A DNA stretch of 64,000 nt from Tipula vernalis (taxonomy: Eukaryota; Arthropoda; Insecta; Diptera; Tipulidae): positions 88,946,311-89,010,310 of the forward strand of contig OY282560.1 of NCBI GenBank assembly GCA_958295665.1. Reading direction: 5' to 3'. The position numbers and the translations under genes were made by a program. How positions within the stretch are numbered: the stretch's first letter is position 1; every line of letters begins with the position of its first letter. Below are positions 20,978-32,949 of this stretch, piece by piece. The notes below the pieces were generated by a model. The model was not told the DNA's origin, did not search any database, and was given only the letters and a program-made list of their open reading frames with translations.

Positions 20978-22040
20978 ACTTTTACATAGTTTACATTAAC
21001 CAATGGTATCCCTTAAATATATATAAATTCCCTTAACAATTTGTATAAAAGGTGAACATTTTGGTCATTACTGCATCATTTGATTAAATCATTTTAAGTG
21101 AAAATTTGATTAGAGATTTGGTTAATTAATTGGTGATTAAATTATTTAAATCGGGATTGTGGTCAAGTGGTTGAAATTGTGATTGAAGTGAAATTAATAA
21201 ACATTAGTTTAAATGTTATTTTAGTGAATTAAGTAAACAGGTAAAATTTTAAATTTTTATAGTAATACATAACTTATGCTAATAGTGGGTGGAATAGTGG
21301 GTGACATATGGGCAATTGCAAAGAAACATTTTTATATTTTTAGTTGTGTTGTTTTGCTTGAACACCATCGGTATATACAATAAATAAAGAAGTAGATATA
21401 AGTATAGAGATAAAACGTTTACTTGCAATCACCTGTACTCTCGTGCTAACAAATTTTTTCTTAACTTCATTTCTGACAAAATTGAGTTATTGACGAGAAT
21501 CGATAACTAAAATTTTAATAATTAAAATAAAATTAAAAATTTAATTCTAAATTGAGAAACACGTAGGTACTAAGAGAAATAGTTCTCAATTTTGCTGCAA
21601 ACTACATTAATATCAAAATTTTAACATTGATTTTGTCGAAATGCAGTTTCTTGAATTATGTAAAACATGTTTAGTACGGCAGTTATGTCATCCACTTTCC
21701 TTCTTTCTTGTTTCTCAAAAACGATTTTTTTATTTTTTTTTTCACTAATCTATGTACTTTGTATTTGAACAAACTTCAGAAACTTCACCCAATCCTCTTT
21801 TTACACGCTAAATCGGTTGCATCGTGTAAAAAAAAAATCATCTAAAAACAATGTAAAATAACGGAATTACTTTTATCCTTTCTTAATTTCCTTTACAATT
21901 GTGCTCATTTGAAAACCAAAAATCGTGCAAAAAAACACCGCCTAAAAAAGGATTGTGTGAAGAATGTTTTATATTTTGAATATGTTAATAAATCCATAGT
22001 TACAAAACTTTAACCTGCTTAGGTTCTAATTTAAAATCTT
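20978..22040. other. Remainder of tandem array, then unassigned AT-rich DNA
   Basis: The first ~40 bp continue the array interrupted at 16329. The rest has no recognised frame, repeat or RNA. Confidence 0.4.
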
Positions 22041-22044
22041 TGTG

Positions 22045-22440
22045 ATCATTATTGGCAATGGCCGATATTGGGCATTGAGTGTGAGTGCGATTTCAAAAAT
22101 AATTTTGCAAAACTTTTATTAAATGAACGATTCGTATGGATTAGGGTTTTTTATCTAGGTAATTAAGGAGCCTATTCCGTGTGCTAGCCGAACCTTTGTC
22201 ATCATTGTTGGCAATGGCCGATATTGGCGATTGAGTATTGATGCGATTTCAAAAAATAATTCTGCAGAACTTTTATTAAACGAACGATTCGTATGGATTA
22301 GGTTTTTTTTAACTAGGGTAAAGGTAATTAAGGGACCTATTCTATGTGCTAGCAAAATCTTTGTCATCATTGTTGGCAATGGCCGATATTGGGCATTGAG
22401 TGTTGAGTGCGATTTCCAAATAACTGTATTAATTCTCTTA
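22045..22440 (+). repeat. ~160-bp tandem repeat, about 2.5 copies
   Basis: TTGGCAATGGCCGATATTGG starts at 22052, 22208 and 22373 (periods 156 and 165). Each is followed by GAGTGCGATTTC, AAACTTTTATTAAA, GAACGATTCGTATGGATTAG and GTGCTAGC text. The open frames that run through it on both strands are products of the repeat, not genes. Confidence 0.85.
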
Positions 22441-22647
22441 CCTGTAAGAATTTCCATTATATGTATATCTAACTGCGACTTTTTAATTATAAAATAAGCG
22501 TGAACGTGGTACGACCGCGAATGTACATATAAATACGCAATATTATTGTTTTTCAAATCACTTTATAAATTTCTAATTTTTAGTATAATTCTTTACTTCG
22601 CAAATTTTTAGTAGTTGACGTGCGCTACTTAACAATACTTTTAGAAT

Positions 22648-23004
22648 ATGAGTGGATCCATACCAGTTTTCAAGGAGATTAGTGCTGGACGGGAACCTGA
22701 GCATTGCACACTGGCAGCATGTAAGGAACTTGTAGAGGATTTTGTGGAGTGGTGCCTCGAAAATATGAATGTACTTCTAACCCTACTACCGCTCTGGAGT
22801 ATCCTAGATCATCTGAATGACATGAGGGATTGTCCATTGATTTTCCAGAAATATCTTTTGCTACCGGAGGCTGTAGCAGAACTGAAAAACGGAACTAATG
22901 TCACTTGGGAAACTTTATAATGGTTTTATGAAATCAGAAGGCCAACCCTTGAAGAAATAGATGAGGAACTTTGTGAGGATCGGGAGCTGTTCTGGAGATA
23001 CTGA
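22648..23004 (+). CDS. Unknown small protein, one internal stop
   Basis: ATG at 22648 opens a 90-codon frame (MSGSIPVFKEISAGREPEHC...) ending in TAA at 22918-22920. The same frame continues for 27 more codons (WFYEIRRPTLEEIDEELCED) to TGA, so the original product was probably about 118 residues. It is acidic and leucine-rich, with probable helices (CKELVEDFVEWCLENMNVLL). A possible poly(A) signal (aataaa) follows at about 23024. Codon composition is less AT-biased than its surroundings, which argues for real coding history. I do not recognise the family; a viral or transposon accessory ORF is possible. Confidence 0.45.
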
Positions 23005-23149
23005 TAAGAATTGGTTACATTAAATAAAAATAACAATAATAAAATAAAAATGTTCAATCTCTGTTTGATCTCTTCTCTGTACTTTGCTGGTGGTTTGACT
23101 TGGCGCGCTATTTACTCCTCCAGTAACTAACTATGTATACTTTGTTTTT

Positions 23150-23725
23150 AGATATCTTATGATGTTCAAATGCGATTTCCTCCAGGACACAGGACAATAT
23201 ACGAGAAGTGGGAAATTTTTTTAAAAATAGAAGATTTGTAAAAATCAAATATTAAAGAGCCTCATATAAGTTATTATTCGAGACGCTACAAAAGTCAAGA
23301 CAGCAGTTAACTGAAGGTAATAATTATTGAACATTGTCGATTTTATCTCAATATTAATGGGTATTTTTTTTTATATTCGAGATACATATAACCTGCAACT
23401 AATGTACCTTTTACCTGTATTGATACCACCGGTGCTACAAAAAATGCATAAAAAGGCATACAAAAAATTAACCATTGCTGATGCACAAGCTTGTTTTATT
23501 ATTAAAGCAGAAGATGCCAATGATTTAAAAAAAAAAATTAAACGCTACTAGAATAGATCATGCAACACGTGCCACAGGGTGCCATAGGTGATGACACTAG
23601 TTTTTGTGAGTTTTTGACGATCGTAAATTTAAATTTGATGAAAATGTAGTTGTTTTAGAAGCAATTGATGTTTGCTTCAAAATATTCAACATTTTTGAAT
23701 TGAAGTACCCAATTACTAAAATAAA
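23150..23725 (+). pseudogene. Fragment of a recurrent insect repetitive-gene family
   Basis: Readable pieces are PPGHRTIYEKWEIFLKIEDL (23175), YLLPVLIPPVLQKMHKKAYK with LTIADAQACFIIKAED (23400-23520), and VLEAIDVCFKIFNIFELKYP (23650-23710). From memory, many insect genomes carry multi-copy uncharacterised proteins with this order (HxIYEKW...; KxTIxDSQxSFI; D.CFKIFFVLNLKYP), probably transposon-associated. Function unknown. Frames are broken by stops. The recollection needs checking by a protein search. Confidence 0.5.
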
Positions 23726-24970
<1,245 letters not shown>

Positions 24971-25395
24971 TAACCTTTGTGCTTAGTTGTTTTCGTGGTC
25001 AGCAAAAGTTACCTTAACTGGGCGATTAGTTCAAAATTTGGTTTAAATTACCCTTTGCGCTTATTTATTTTCACTGAGTAAAAGTTATTTTAACTGAGCA
25101 ACAAGCTCAAAATTTCGTTAAATTTAACATTTGCGCATGGTTATTTTAATGGACAGCGAAAGTTATCGTAACTGAGCGATTAGTTCCAAAATTTGATATA
25201 CTAACCTTGGTGCTTAGTTGTTTGAATGGTCAGCAAATGTTGTCTAAACTGACCGGTTAGTCCAAAATTAGTTAAAACTAACCTTGGTGCTTAGTTGGTT
25301 TAATGGTCTGGGAAAGTTATCTTAACTGAGCAGTTTGTTGAAAATTTGATTAAAATTAACATTGTGCTTAGTTATGTGAACATTAAGATTGTTGG
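24971..25395 (+). repeat. 77-bp satellite, about 5.5 units
   Basis: Unit starts (TAAC or TACC, then TTTG/TTGG) fall at 24971, 25049, 25125, 25202, 25279 and 25357, giving periods of 78, 76, 77, 77 and 78. Each unit contains GTGCTTAGTTG.TT, GGTCAGCAAA(A)GTTA, TTAACTGAGC and a TTCAAAATTTG-like block. Units diverge by 15-25% by eye. It directly abuts the (TA)n tract. Confidence 0.9.
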
Positions 25396-25659
25396 TTGGC
25401 ATAACCTAATAGTGTTTCAATAATTAAGAAATGTTTACTTAAAATCTTAGTTAAGTTAAGTGGGTAGCTAAGGTTACGATAACTGGTAATGTGTGTAGCA
25501 TTTCGTTTGAGTTTACCAGTGCTAAGTTATAATTTAAAAAAAAAAACCTTGCCAATTTAGTATCAATAAACAAGCGCTAGGTCGGTTGAAAAATAATCAT
25601 AGTGCATCGTTAATTTAACCATTTTTTTTGTTTGTAATTACCCAGTTTTTTCTTTCAGT

Positions 25660-26000
25660 GATGTCGAAAATCTCTATACATATTATGTGAATCTCGATTG
25701 ATCTTGAACAATTTCAATAATACCGGAAAATCTGGATATTAATGGATAATTTCGGATAGCCTGTAAAAATCTAGAAAACCCACGAAAATTTCAAAATTCG
25801 TGTAGATATCGAATTATTTGTCAAGTATGTAACTTAATGTTACAAACACTACGAACCATCAAATACATCCGACAATCTCAAAACATACTCGAATAATCGA
25901 AAATATCGAATAACCTGACTGTTTCGAAACACCGAATCACCAATTAAGTCTCGAACATCATGCATCTCATTTCCGTGCTATACTCCAATAATCTCGAGAA
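25660..26000. repeat. Dispersed repeat A (copy 2)
   Basis: Text of the same character and order as 14600-14970 (TCTAGAAA, ATATCGAATTAT, AAGTATGTAA, then 'ctcgaataatcgaaaat'). Non-coding. Confidence 0.5.
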
Positions 26001-26423
26001 ATTTTAAAAAATAATCAAAAGATGAAATCCGAAACAAGGGGATATGAAACAGGAGACTTTGTAATTTCCTTATATAGGACGGTCCGATTTCTGTGCGAAA
26101 TAATTTTTTTGTGATAAATTGACATTAGTGAAATAAGTTTCTCTTCCATATTTGAAATAAGTTCATTTGCTGTCCGAATACTCAAATAATTTTGACATAA
26201 TAAAATTGACATTTGGAAATACAACAAACGACATATTGTACATAGAGAGTTATTTAAAAGTGTATATATAAAAATGATAGAAGCAGGAATTTGATCCAAA
26301 TATGGTATTATTTCTATTAAGTTCGGGTTACATGTGTTTAATGAGAAGAACGTGGAACTTTACGCGACCTTTAATAATGGATCTCATAAACTCCCAGGTA
26401 TAATACATTTAAACTTACAGGTA

Positions 26424-27370
26424 TGTATAATAATAATAGTAATAATAATAATAGATTTTTTATTAACGAAGTATAAGTATTAACTTTTTTACAATCGTGC
26501 ATATTACAATAATAACATAAAACAAAACAATATAGATTATGAACAATAATTAACATAAATAAAAAATTAACAAAAATTAGATTATTGTATATGTACAAAA
26601 TATACAATAAATAATCAAAATTTTAATTTTGAGTTATAAACTTAAATGATTTTTTTTTAAAACTTTCAATAGAACTGATATTTTTCAGTTCTAGAGGCAA
26701 GCTGTTCCAAGTGACAATCATGTTCATTAAACAGGAGTTGTTATAAATATTGGTCCTACTCACAGGCAAGCTGATGTTTCTTGTACGCAATGACAATGCA
26801 AAATTTAATTTATCATGCAAATACAACGGGATACCTGATTTAATAACACGGAAAATGAAAACTGCAGTTCTGTAACAGTAAAATTTAAACAAGTCACATC
26901 CAATAATGGAATCTTTAAATTCGGTGATATGATCAAATTTCTTAAGGTCATAAACATACCGGATACAATTATTAAACGTTACCTCAAGTAAACGCTTTGA
27001 GGAACTATCACTATTATAAAATATCACATCACAATATGAGAAAATGGGTAAAATCAAACTTTTAAGCAGATATATACGTAATTTAATTGGACAAAATTTT
27101 TTTATTAATCGAAGCGAATATAAGCTGTAATTAACCCGCCGACATAAGGAGCTTATGTGGTCATTCCAAGTAAGTTTTGAATTCAAAATAAGTCCCAAGT
27201 TGTTTACCGTTGGCACAAATGAGATGATATCATTGTCCAGACGTAACACAGGTTCAATATTGTGAGAGTGGTTTCTAGATAGAAATAATGCTTTACTTTT
27301 GCTGGGTATGTATGTTAGGTATTGCCCTCTAGTATTTATAAATATTAACAAAATTCTTTCTTGCAGCGAC
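26424..27370 (-). mobile_element. 5'-truncated CR1-like LINE with TTA-repeat tail
   Basis: Contains the 242-codon minus-strand frame described separately. Its 3' end, read on the minus strand, is a short (TTA)n microsatellite at 26427-26454, typical of CR1/Jockey-superfamily tails. It lies within the Harbinger-type element and is 5' truncated, the usual LINE outcome. Confidence 0.75.
26623..27351 (-). CDS. CR1-like LINE ORF2 C-terminal region, open
   Basis: 242 residues without interruption. They begin just after the RT catalytic box (SKSKALFLSRNHSHNIEPVL), continue with NNLGLILNSKLTWNDHISSL and RIYLLKSLILPIFSYCDVIF, and end TRNISLPVSRTNIYNNSCLM, TWNSLPLELKNISSIESFKK. This is the RT thumb and C-terminal region of CR1/Jockey-superfamily ORF2. 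The same text in decayed form lies at 7820-8320 on the plus strand (for example RSNVYNNSSLF). The open frame suggests a relatively recent insertion, but without the palm domain it has no enzyme activity. Confidence 0.85.
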   Translation of the reverse strand: MLIFINTRGQYLTYIPSKSKALFLSRNHSHNIEPVLRLDNDIISFVPTVNNLGLILNSKLTWNDHISSLCRRVNYSLYSLRLIKKFCPIKLRIYLLKSLILPIFSYCDVIFYNSDSSSKRLLEVTFNNCIRYVYDLKKFDHITEFKDSIIGCDLFKFYCYRTAVFIFRVIKSGIPLYLHDKLNFALSLRTRNISLPVSRTNIYNNSCLMNMIVTWNSLPLELKNISSIESFKKKSFKFITQN

Positions 27371-27435
27371 CAATAATGTACACAATTCCCTCAACAAACA
27401 GTATTGTTAATTAAATACTTAGTTATAATGATCCT

Positions 27436-27663
27436 GTGACGAGAATGTATTTAAGGATATCGTCTAACACTTTCATCGCTATTAGCAAATTCTTGCCCAA
27501 TAAAAACCATGGTTGGGGACCAGAAATGGAACTAATGATATTTTTGCTGTGGCTGACAAGTGGGACTAGTTATAAAATTGTAGGTGCAGCAATGAACATA
27601 TCAAGATCCACAGTTTGTGATATTGTTCACAAAATACTGGAACTTATTATATTATATAAATAA
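27436..27663 (+). pseudogene. PIF/Harbinger transposase N-terminal exon
   Basis: 75 residues: MYLRISSNTFIAISKFLPNK, then ELMIFLLWLTSGTSYKIVGA and AMNISRSTVCDIVHKILEL. This is the helix-turn-helix part of PIF/Harbinger transposases (usual text: LWFLASGxSYRxIAxxFNxSRSTVxxI). It ends at a stop and no downstream DDE exon is present before the right TIR at 27841. It fits the TIRs and 3-bp duplication of the surrounding element. Confidence 0.75.
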
Positions 27664-27844
27664 AATAAAATTAAATTAAATACTCGTAAAACTTATTTTG
27701 TTTACTTCACCGGCACAGAAACAAGAATTATTACGGACATGTCAAAATTATAACACACCGGTGCTGTGATAATTTGGTTGCGTACAGTTTATCATTAATT
27801 TATCACAAAAAAATTATTTCGCACAGAAATCGGACACGTCCATA

Positions 27845-28370
27845 GTATCAAAAATAGTTTTTCAAAATAAACCGGTTTTACCAGGTTTAACCTGTAAATT
27901 AAGTTTTGATCTGCCATTTAGCGGTAATAAAAAAAATTCGATAAATGAAATACTACATCCATCACATTCAATCTTTTGCAAAAGAAATTCAACCTTTCCT
28001 AATCAAACTTGATTTGTAAAAGGTTGAATTTGAAGTGCAAAAGAGGTAAAGTTTGAGGTGCAAAACGTAAATTACAAATAAATCAACCCAGCAAACATTA
28101 AAATCGTTAACGTTTGATGTCAAAAGCTTTGATTTCAAACAAGTTTAGCTAATTTTCTTCTAAATCTGTCAAAACTTAAAGCCATTTTTATTTCAGTGGA
28201 GTCAGATTACGAAATAGTAAAGAAATTGTCAGGCCTGCCTTAAGAAAATATTTAATAGAAACAGGACTGATTTCTTTTCCTCTAGAAACCAGGTCACCGC
28301 CTTTTTTTAAAATTTCCTAGAAATGTATTCTGCAAATTTGAAAGGATGGTCTATTTTAGGCTTAATCTGA
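27845..28370. other. No recognised gene
   Basis: AT-rich; a few loosely repeated phrases (aaggttgaatttgaagtgcaa, aagtttgaggtgcaa). Nothing else. Confidence 0.35.
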
Positions 28371-28377
28371 GTTACAA

Positions 28378-28492
28378 TCCATCAGATCTCGACATTGAAC
28401 TAATACTCGAACGCTTGATAAATCTCGTGGGCCACAATAACAGTGAGCCCTCCCGCGGCTGCGGGTGTTGCGGGTACCTAGTTACGCCACTG
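28378..28492 (-). repeat. hAT-like terminal sequence with GC-rich palindrome
   Basis: The minus strand starts CAGTGGCGTAACTAGGTACC, followed by a palindromic CCCGCAGCCGCGGG-like block. The first 14 bases match 14434. GC content is far above the surroundings. Extent uncertain; no partner end found. Confidence 0.45.
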
Positions 28493-28699
28493 CTGATTAG
28501 TTTCTTGAATTTGTGTTTGTGAGTTTTTTTAATTAACATTAACCAGTTTTTGGGTATCACCAAAAATAGTGAAGAACATACGGCCGATAAAAGCGATAAC
28601 AATTTCAGATAAAAGTTATCAAAATCGGCTTCGCCTCGGCTGTCAAACAATAATTATCTCAACTGTTATACGCTTAATATCGGCCTAATACCGTTAAAT

Positions 28700-29410
28700 A
28701 CTATAAGGTCCCATACATATTTTTTAATTCAAAATTTCCGAATTTTAAAGAATTTAAGAAATTTCGGTTTAATAATGCCACGCTATAGATCAAGTTTAAT
28801 TTCCTAGAATCATTAAAATCGGGGGTTTTGCTGATCGTCGTATAGAAATATTGATAATTTATAGATGTTAAATTAATATTAATTATTATCGTTTTGCTAT
28901 AGCTTTTACCAGATAATTTCTTTATATTTAATTGTGGTTGTGACCCTCTAAGCAACATTATGAAAAAAAATGGAGGTGTGGCCAACACACGACTTTCTTT
29001 TACGAACAGAGAATTTTGAGAAATTTTATTTTTTTTAATTTTTAAATTTTTTTTTTTAATTTTTAATTTTTTATTTTTATTTGTTTTTAATTTTTGGAAA
29101 CATTTTGTATAAAGTAGTTTTTTGTAAACCTTATACTTTTTAAGATATTTGCAAAATAAATTTTCTGGACCAAGGGAGTGGCCTCTTCCGGTCAGCCGAT
29201 TTTGAGTAAAATTCACTGGGACCTCCCAATTTATCAAAAAAGCTTAAATCTGAAGTTTCAGTTCGATTGGTTAAACCATCTGGGCTGTAGAGAGGACACA
29301 GACCGACTGACAGACTGACAGACACCATTTCGAAACCCACTTTTTCGGACTCAGGGGACCTCAAAACAAATAAATCTCTAAAAATCTCAAGGTCCAAAAT
29401 TTTCATGATT
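28700..29410 (-). repeat. Low-complexity region with GACT/GACA run
   Basis: Long T/A homopolymers (29025-29095) and a short CAGACCGACTGACAGACTGA run near 29300. The minus-strand open frames here (178 and 88 codons) are lysine/asparagine low-complexity or lie over the repeat; I do not call them genes. Text like ACCAATCGAACTGAAACTTC recurs in many arthropod repeats as I recall, but is unclassified. Confidence 0.4.
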
Positions 29411-30108
29411 ACTATACTTTATTTTACTAGAGTAAAAGAAAGTAAAAAAAATTAACCGTCTACTGCTTATTTTTGTTGCATGATACGTTAACAAACAGTT
29501 TGATCGATATTATTTCAGCACCAAATTTGATATTGATGTGTCTGTCCACACTTAAAATGTTTACCGCAAAAAAAAAAAAAAAAAAAATTCGAAATTTTTT
29601 ATTATAGTCTTAATATTTTCTTATTCTTTTGTGTGTTATCTCGCGACATTACAAAAACAACAAACCCAATGAACTGGTTTGATCATTAATATTTTCTTAA
29701 CACATTGATTGTCCACGATGTTAAATTATCTATTAATAGTTTATGAGGGAATTATTTATGAATTTTAAATTTAATATATCAATATGAATTTCAGCACAGA
29801 GGGCAGGGGGAAAACCGTCAACCATGAACTAGCCAGAATACTATAACAGATAATTAAATGTTGCCCGTCAAAATGTTTTTATACAAAAAAATCATTAACG
29901 TTATATTTGTTGTTGTTGACCTCTCTATGTAAAATGTAAATATATATTTATTTAATAAAATATTGTGAAAACGATCGTAATAAAAAAAAAAAAAAAAATA
30001 CAAAACGTTTTGGATCAAAATCAAATTAATACGTAAATCCGTATTAATTTCAGTTATTGGTGAACTGTCCATAGTGTGAGACCATAAAAGTTGATTTTTC
30101 CAATAAAA
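29411..30108. other. Upstream region of the secreted-protein gene
   Basis: AT-rich, with A-runs at 29570-29587 and 29981-29998. A promoter should lie near its right end, but no unambiguous TATA/initiator pair is evident. Confidence 0.3.
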
Positions 30109-30196
30109 ATGAATAAGTTTTTAGTGTTTGCAATTTATACGACATGTATTGTTGGTACATTGTCACAAACGACCAGTGATCGAACCACCGGCCAAC
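30109..30196 (+). CDS. Secreted-protein gene, exon 1 (signal peptide)
   Basis: ATG 30109 (context caataaaaATGA) encodes MNKFLVFAIYTTCIVGTLSQ plus a further 9 residues, then the donor GTAAGT at 30197. The lysine-hydrophobic-core-Ser/Gln pattern is a classic eukaryotic signal peptide with cleavage near Gln20. The upstream in-frame extension is ignored because it runs into the 5' leader. The exon ends after one base of a codon, which matches the phase of exon 2 at 34745 (joined codon CGC). This is the only stretch in the window that looks like an intact host gene. Function unknown; a secreted peptide or immune-type precursor is possible. Confidence 0.6.
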
Positions 30197-31009
30197 GTAA
30201 GTTTACTTTAGAATGTGTACCTTCTAAATTAGAATATAAGTATAACTACGTAATAACGAATAATAGTTTTGGTTAGTGTCGTGATAGTATCACGATTTAA
30301 ATCAAATTGTTAATGACCTATATATACAAAAAAATTATTTTTTTTGGTTTTGCATAATATCGTTTAATGTGAATTACTTCGTTTGAATTTTTAATTAAGT
30401 ATCGTTCGATTTTTTGTTTGTTATTCATCGATTGATTGCTGTTTAGTGAAATAATTCTATTTTGTGAATATAGAGGCAAGCTCTTCATACTAATTTTGAG
30501 TTTGCCAAATTGACATCACATAGGCAAGAATGTTTTAATTTGTTTATTTGTTGTGCGATAACACCGGTCAAATGGAGAGTGCGATTAAAAAATATAAACA
30601 CGAGTGAAAGGTGAATTGGTGATGACCAATAAAATTGTCGCACCTTTCGAACCGGAATAAGAAGGTTATTCTATACGGTCTAAAGTGAATTTATAGTTTT
30701 AATGTTGAAAAATTGTGTCACAAAGTGTTAGGAAGCAATTATGTAAATTCTTTATGTATTATAATCATCATTTAGGCGGTTTTTCAATTTATTAAAATGT
30801 GATTGTTGTTTGTGACAAGCTTTTTGACCTTGTAGGTACAAATATTTGTGCGCTTACTTTTGCTTTAATCTTATTACATTAAACTATTGTTTTTATAGTT
30901 TGGCGGTCAAGATAAATAAACAGAGGCGGCTGGTTCATGAACGCAATGCAACATGCGTAAATAGAATCAGACATTTCAGTTCAAAATAAACAATGCCGCA
31001 GAATTTTTA

Positions 31010-32170
31010 TTTTGCAACCGGAAGGGTATATATCAACGGCGAGCAAAAATGTCTGCAAATTAAACAAGTCAATATATGGATTAAAGCAAGCTAGCAGAGT
31101 TTGGAATGGAAAACTAGATAAAGTTTTAAGAGATACTGGACTAAAAAAAATCAGATGTTGACCCATGCGTATATTACAGAGTCACCAATAATAAGATGCT
31201 TGTAGTTGCAATTTATGTCGATGACATACTCATTTTGTCAACCGATCAGGATTCAAAGATACATTTGAAATCGTCCCTGATGAAGTTACTTAAAGTTAAG
31301 AATATGGCTGAAGCTAAACATGTCTTGGTCATACGAATAACACGTGATAGAGCTTAAGGAAAGCTTGGTTAGACCAAGAGGCATATGTAAATCAGATAAT
31401 GAAAAGATTCAACATGCAAAAATAAATCAAAAATTGGCAAAAGTTATGTCGCTACAAGATGAATCGCAGAATAGTGAAATGAAAAACATACCATCACAGG
31501 AAGCGGTTGGAAGCTTGATGTTTGCAGCACAAGTACCAAGGCCCGACATTTGTCATGCAGCTGGTGTGCTCGGCAGATTTAATAGCAATCCGGGGAAGGC
31601 GCACTGGACAACAGCACAACGTGTTCTCAGGTATATAAAGGGAACAGCTGATGCTAAGTTGGAGTTTAGTAGTGATGATTCATCGATTGTAAGGTATATT
31701 GATTCAGACTGGGCAGGAGATTGGACGATAGAAGATCGAATACTGGATACGTATAAAAGATGCAAGGAGAAGCGCAATAACATGGAACTCCAGAAAACAA
31801 CAAACTGTGGCTTTGTTCACAACGGAGGCTGAGTACTTAAGTTTGTCTTCGGCAGTTCAAGAGTTATTGTGGTTCAAAAATCTAGAAAAGGAATTACTCC
31901 CTGGAGCACCAAAAGAAACTGTAAGTACTGTATTGCGATTATAAAGGAGCCATCGATCTAGCCAACAGTAATGATCATCACCCAAGAACAAAACATATCG
32001 ATATTAGGCATCATTTTGTTTGAGATCAAGTTAATCAAGTAGTTGTTGACTTTCAGTATATTGCAACTGAGACCATGATTGCCGATGCAATGACGAAGCC
32101 TGTATCATCCGGACGTATGATTTCTTGTTCCAATTCTATGGAATTGGAGCTTAATAAAAATTAATTCAGT
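31010..32170 (+). pseudogene. Copia-type pol fragment (RT end and RNase H)
   Basis: Begins mid-RT: CKLNKSIYGLKQASRVWNGK, then VVAIYVDDILILSTD (catalytic YVDD, 31206-31245). Next come SLMFAAQVPRPDICHAAGVL (31515), the RNase H start IVRYIDSDWAGDW, TEAEYLSLSSAVQELLWF across a frameshift, [14 protein letters not shown], and ADAMTKPV at the end. At least four frameshifts or stops. 5' truncated. It differs in text from the copia at 58.7 kb, so it is a separate family. It lies in an intron on the gene's sense strand. Confidence 0.85.
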
Positions 32171-32175
32171 GGGGG

Positions 32176-32345
32176 TGTTGTAAATTGAATTAACGTTTAT
32201 GCTTATGTCACGTTGTAGTGTTGCACATAAGACTGTGTATACGAACGCACCCTGTATGTGCTATATATAGCATTATGTATAGTCGCCATTTTGTATTAAA
32301 TAAAACACTCTCTTTTGTTCTGTATTAACTTGAAATTGAAGGTTT
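32176..32345 (+). repeat. Probable 3' LTR of the intronic copia fragment
   Basis: The purine tract AGTGGGGG (32168-32175) is followed by TGTTGTAAATTGAATTAACG, the standard polypurine-LTR junction. A promoter-like TATATATAG lies at about 32266 and a poly(A) signal-like AATAAAA at about 32300. The right end is not defined because no second LTR exists here. Confidence 0.55.
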
Positions 32346-32919
32346 TCCATTTAAAAAGTGTTGTAAGACAGACCGTCCAAGCTCTTGAATCACCCTTGCT
32401 GCATGTGATCACGCATTGTCGTATAATAGAATGACAAGTGCAGGATGCGTTTTATGGAGCTTCTCTTGCATTCTTTACCGTTGCTGAACCTACATATGTA
32501 TGTATCTGCAGCAATCATTAAATTTGACTTCAGCAACTTTTACCATGGATGTTTGCTTTCGGATATGGTAGGAATGGTTGATCCTTATCAAGACATTGTC
32601 TTTTGCGGACAACATTGTCTTAGGTAATGTTATAATCCGGTCTAAAAAAGGCTCGTTTTTTCCAGTGAGAGCAAACTTGTGGCGATCTTCTTATTATTCC
32701 GCTCACTGAGATTGTCAGGTACCCCAAAGTATTCGCTCTTGATTTTTGGAAATATTTATTGATATACATAGGTCGACCTCGATGTTGATTGTTAACTATC
32801 CCGAATATTTTAAATTTCCTAACCAGCCTAAATGTGGAAGATCTACTTGAAATTCCCGCTTTATTTCTTCAACATTAAATTAAAAATGAGTCGCGTTTTG
32901 AATAGGACACCCTGTATAT
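32346..32919 (-). pseudogene. Tc1/mariner-like transposase remnant with TIR
   Basis: At 32906-32919 the minus strand reads CAGGGTGTCCTATTC after TA, the widespread arthropod mariner-type terminus. Downstream on the minus strand are HRGRPMYIN, KTHPALVILLYDNACDH (HDN-like box as YDNA) and RVIQELGRSVLQHF near 32350. Frames are badly broken. Family level is reasonable; sub-family unknown. The other terminus was not found. Confidence 0.5.
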
Positions 32920-32949
32920 AGAGGGATTAATTTATAAAAGATTATAACG

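Larger units (their letters stand above)
26077..27841. mobile_element. Harbinger-type DNA transposon with ~44-bp TIRs
   Basis: The left end GGACGGTCCGATTTCTGTGC, continuing to 26120, matches the inverse of 27798-27841 almost perfectly. ATA flanks both sides (26074-26076 and 27842-27844). Inside are a Harbinger transposase N-terminal exon (27436-27663) and a CR1-like LINE inserted in the opposite strand, so the catalytic part of the transposase is gone. Confidence 0.8.

Noticed and set aside
22155..22556. 133-codon minus-strand and 88-codon plus-strand frames
   Set aside because: Produced by the 160-bp tandem repeat; repeated peptide blocks mirror the DNA period.
24971..25395. Regular repeats considered as CRISPR-like
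   Set aside because: Contiguous 77-bp diverged units without spacers, in a eukaryotic genome.
26371..26607. 78-codon Tyr/Leu-rich minus-strand frame
   Set aside because: It covers the 3' UTR and TTA-repeat tail of the CR1-like LINE.
28701..29237. 178-codon minus-strand open frame
   Set aside because: Lys/Asn low-complexity from A/T runs; no motif or splice logic.
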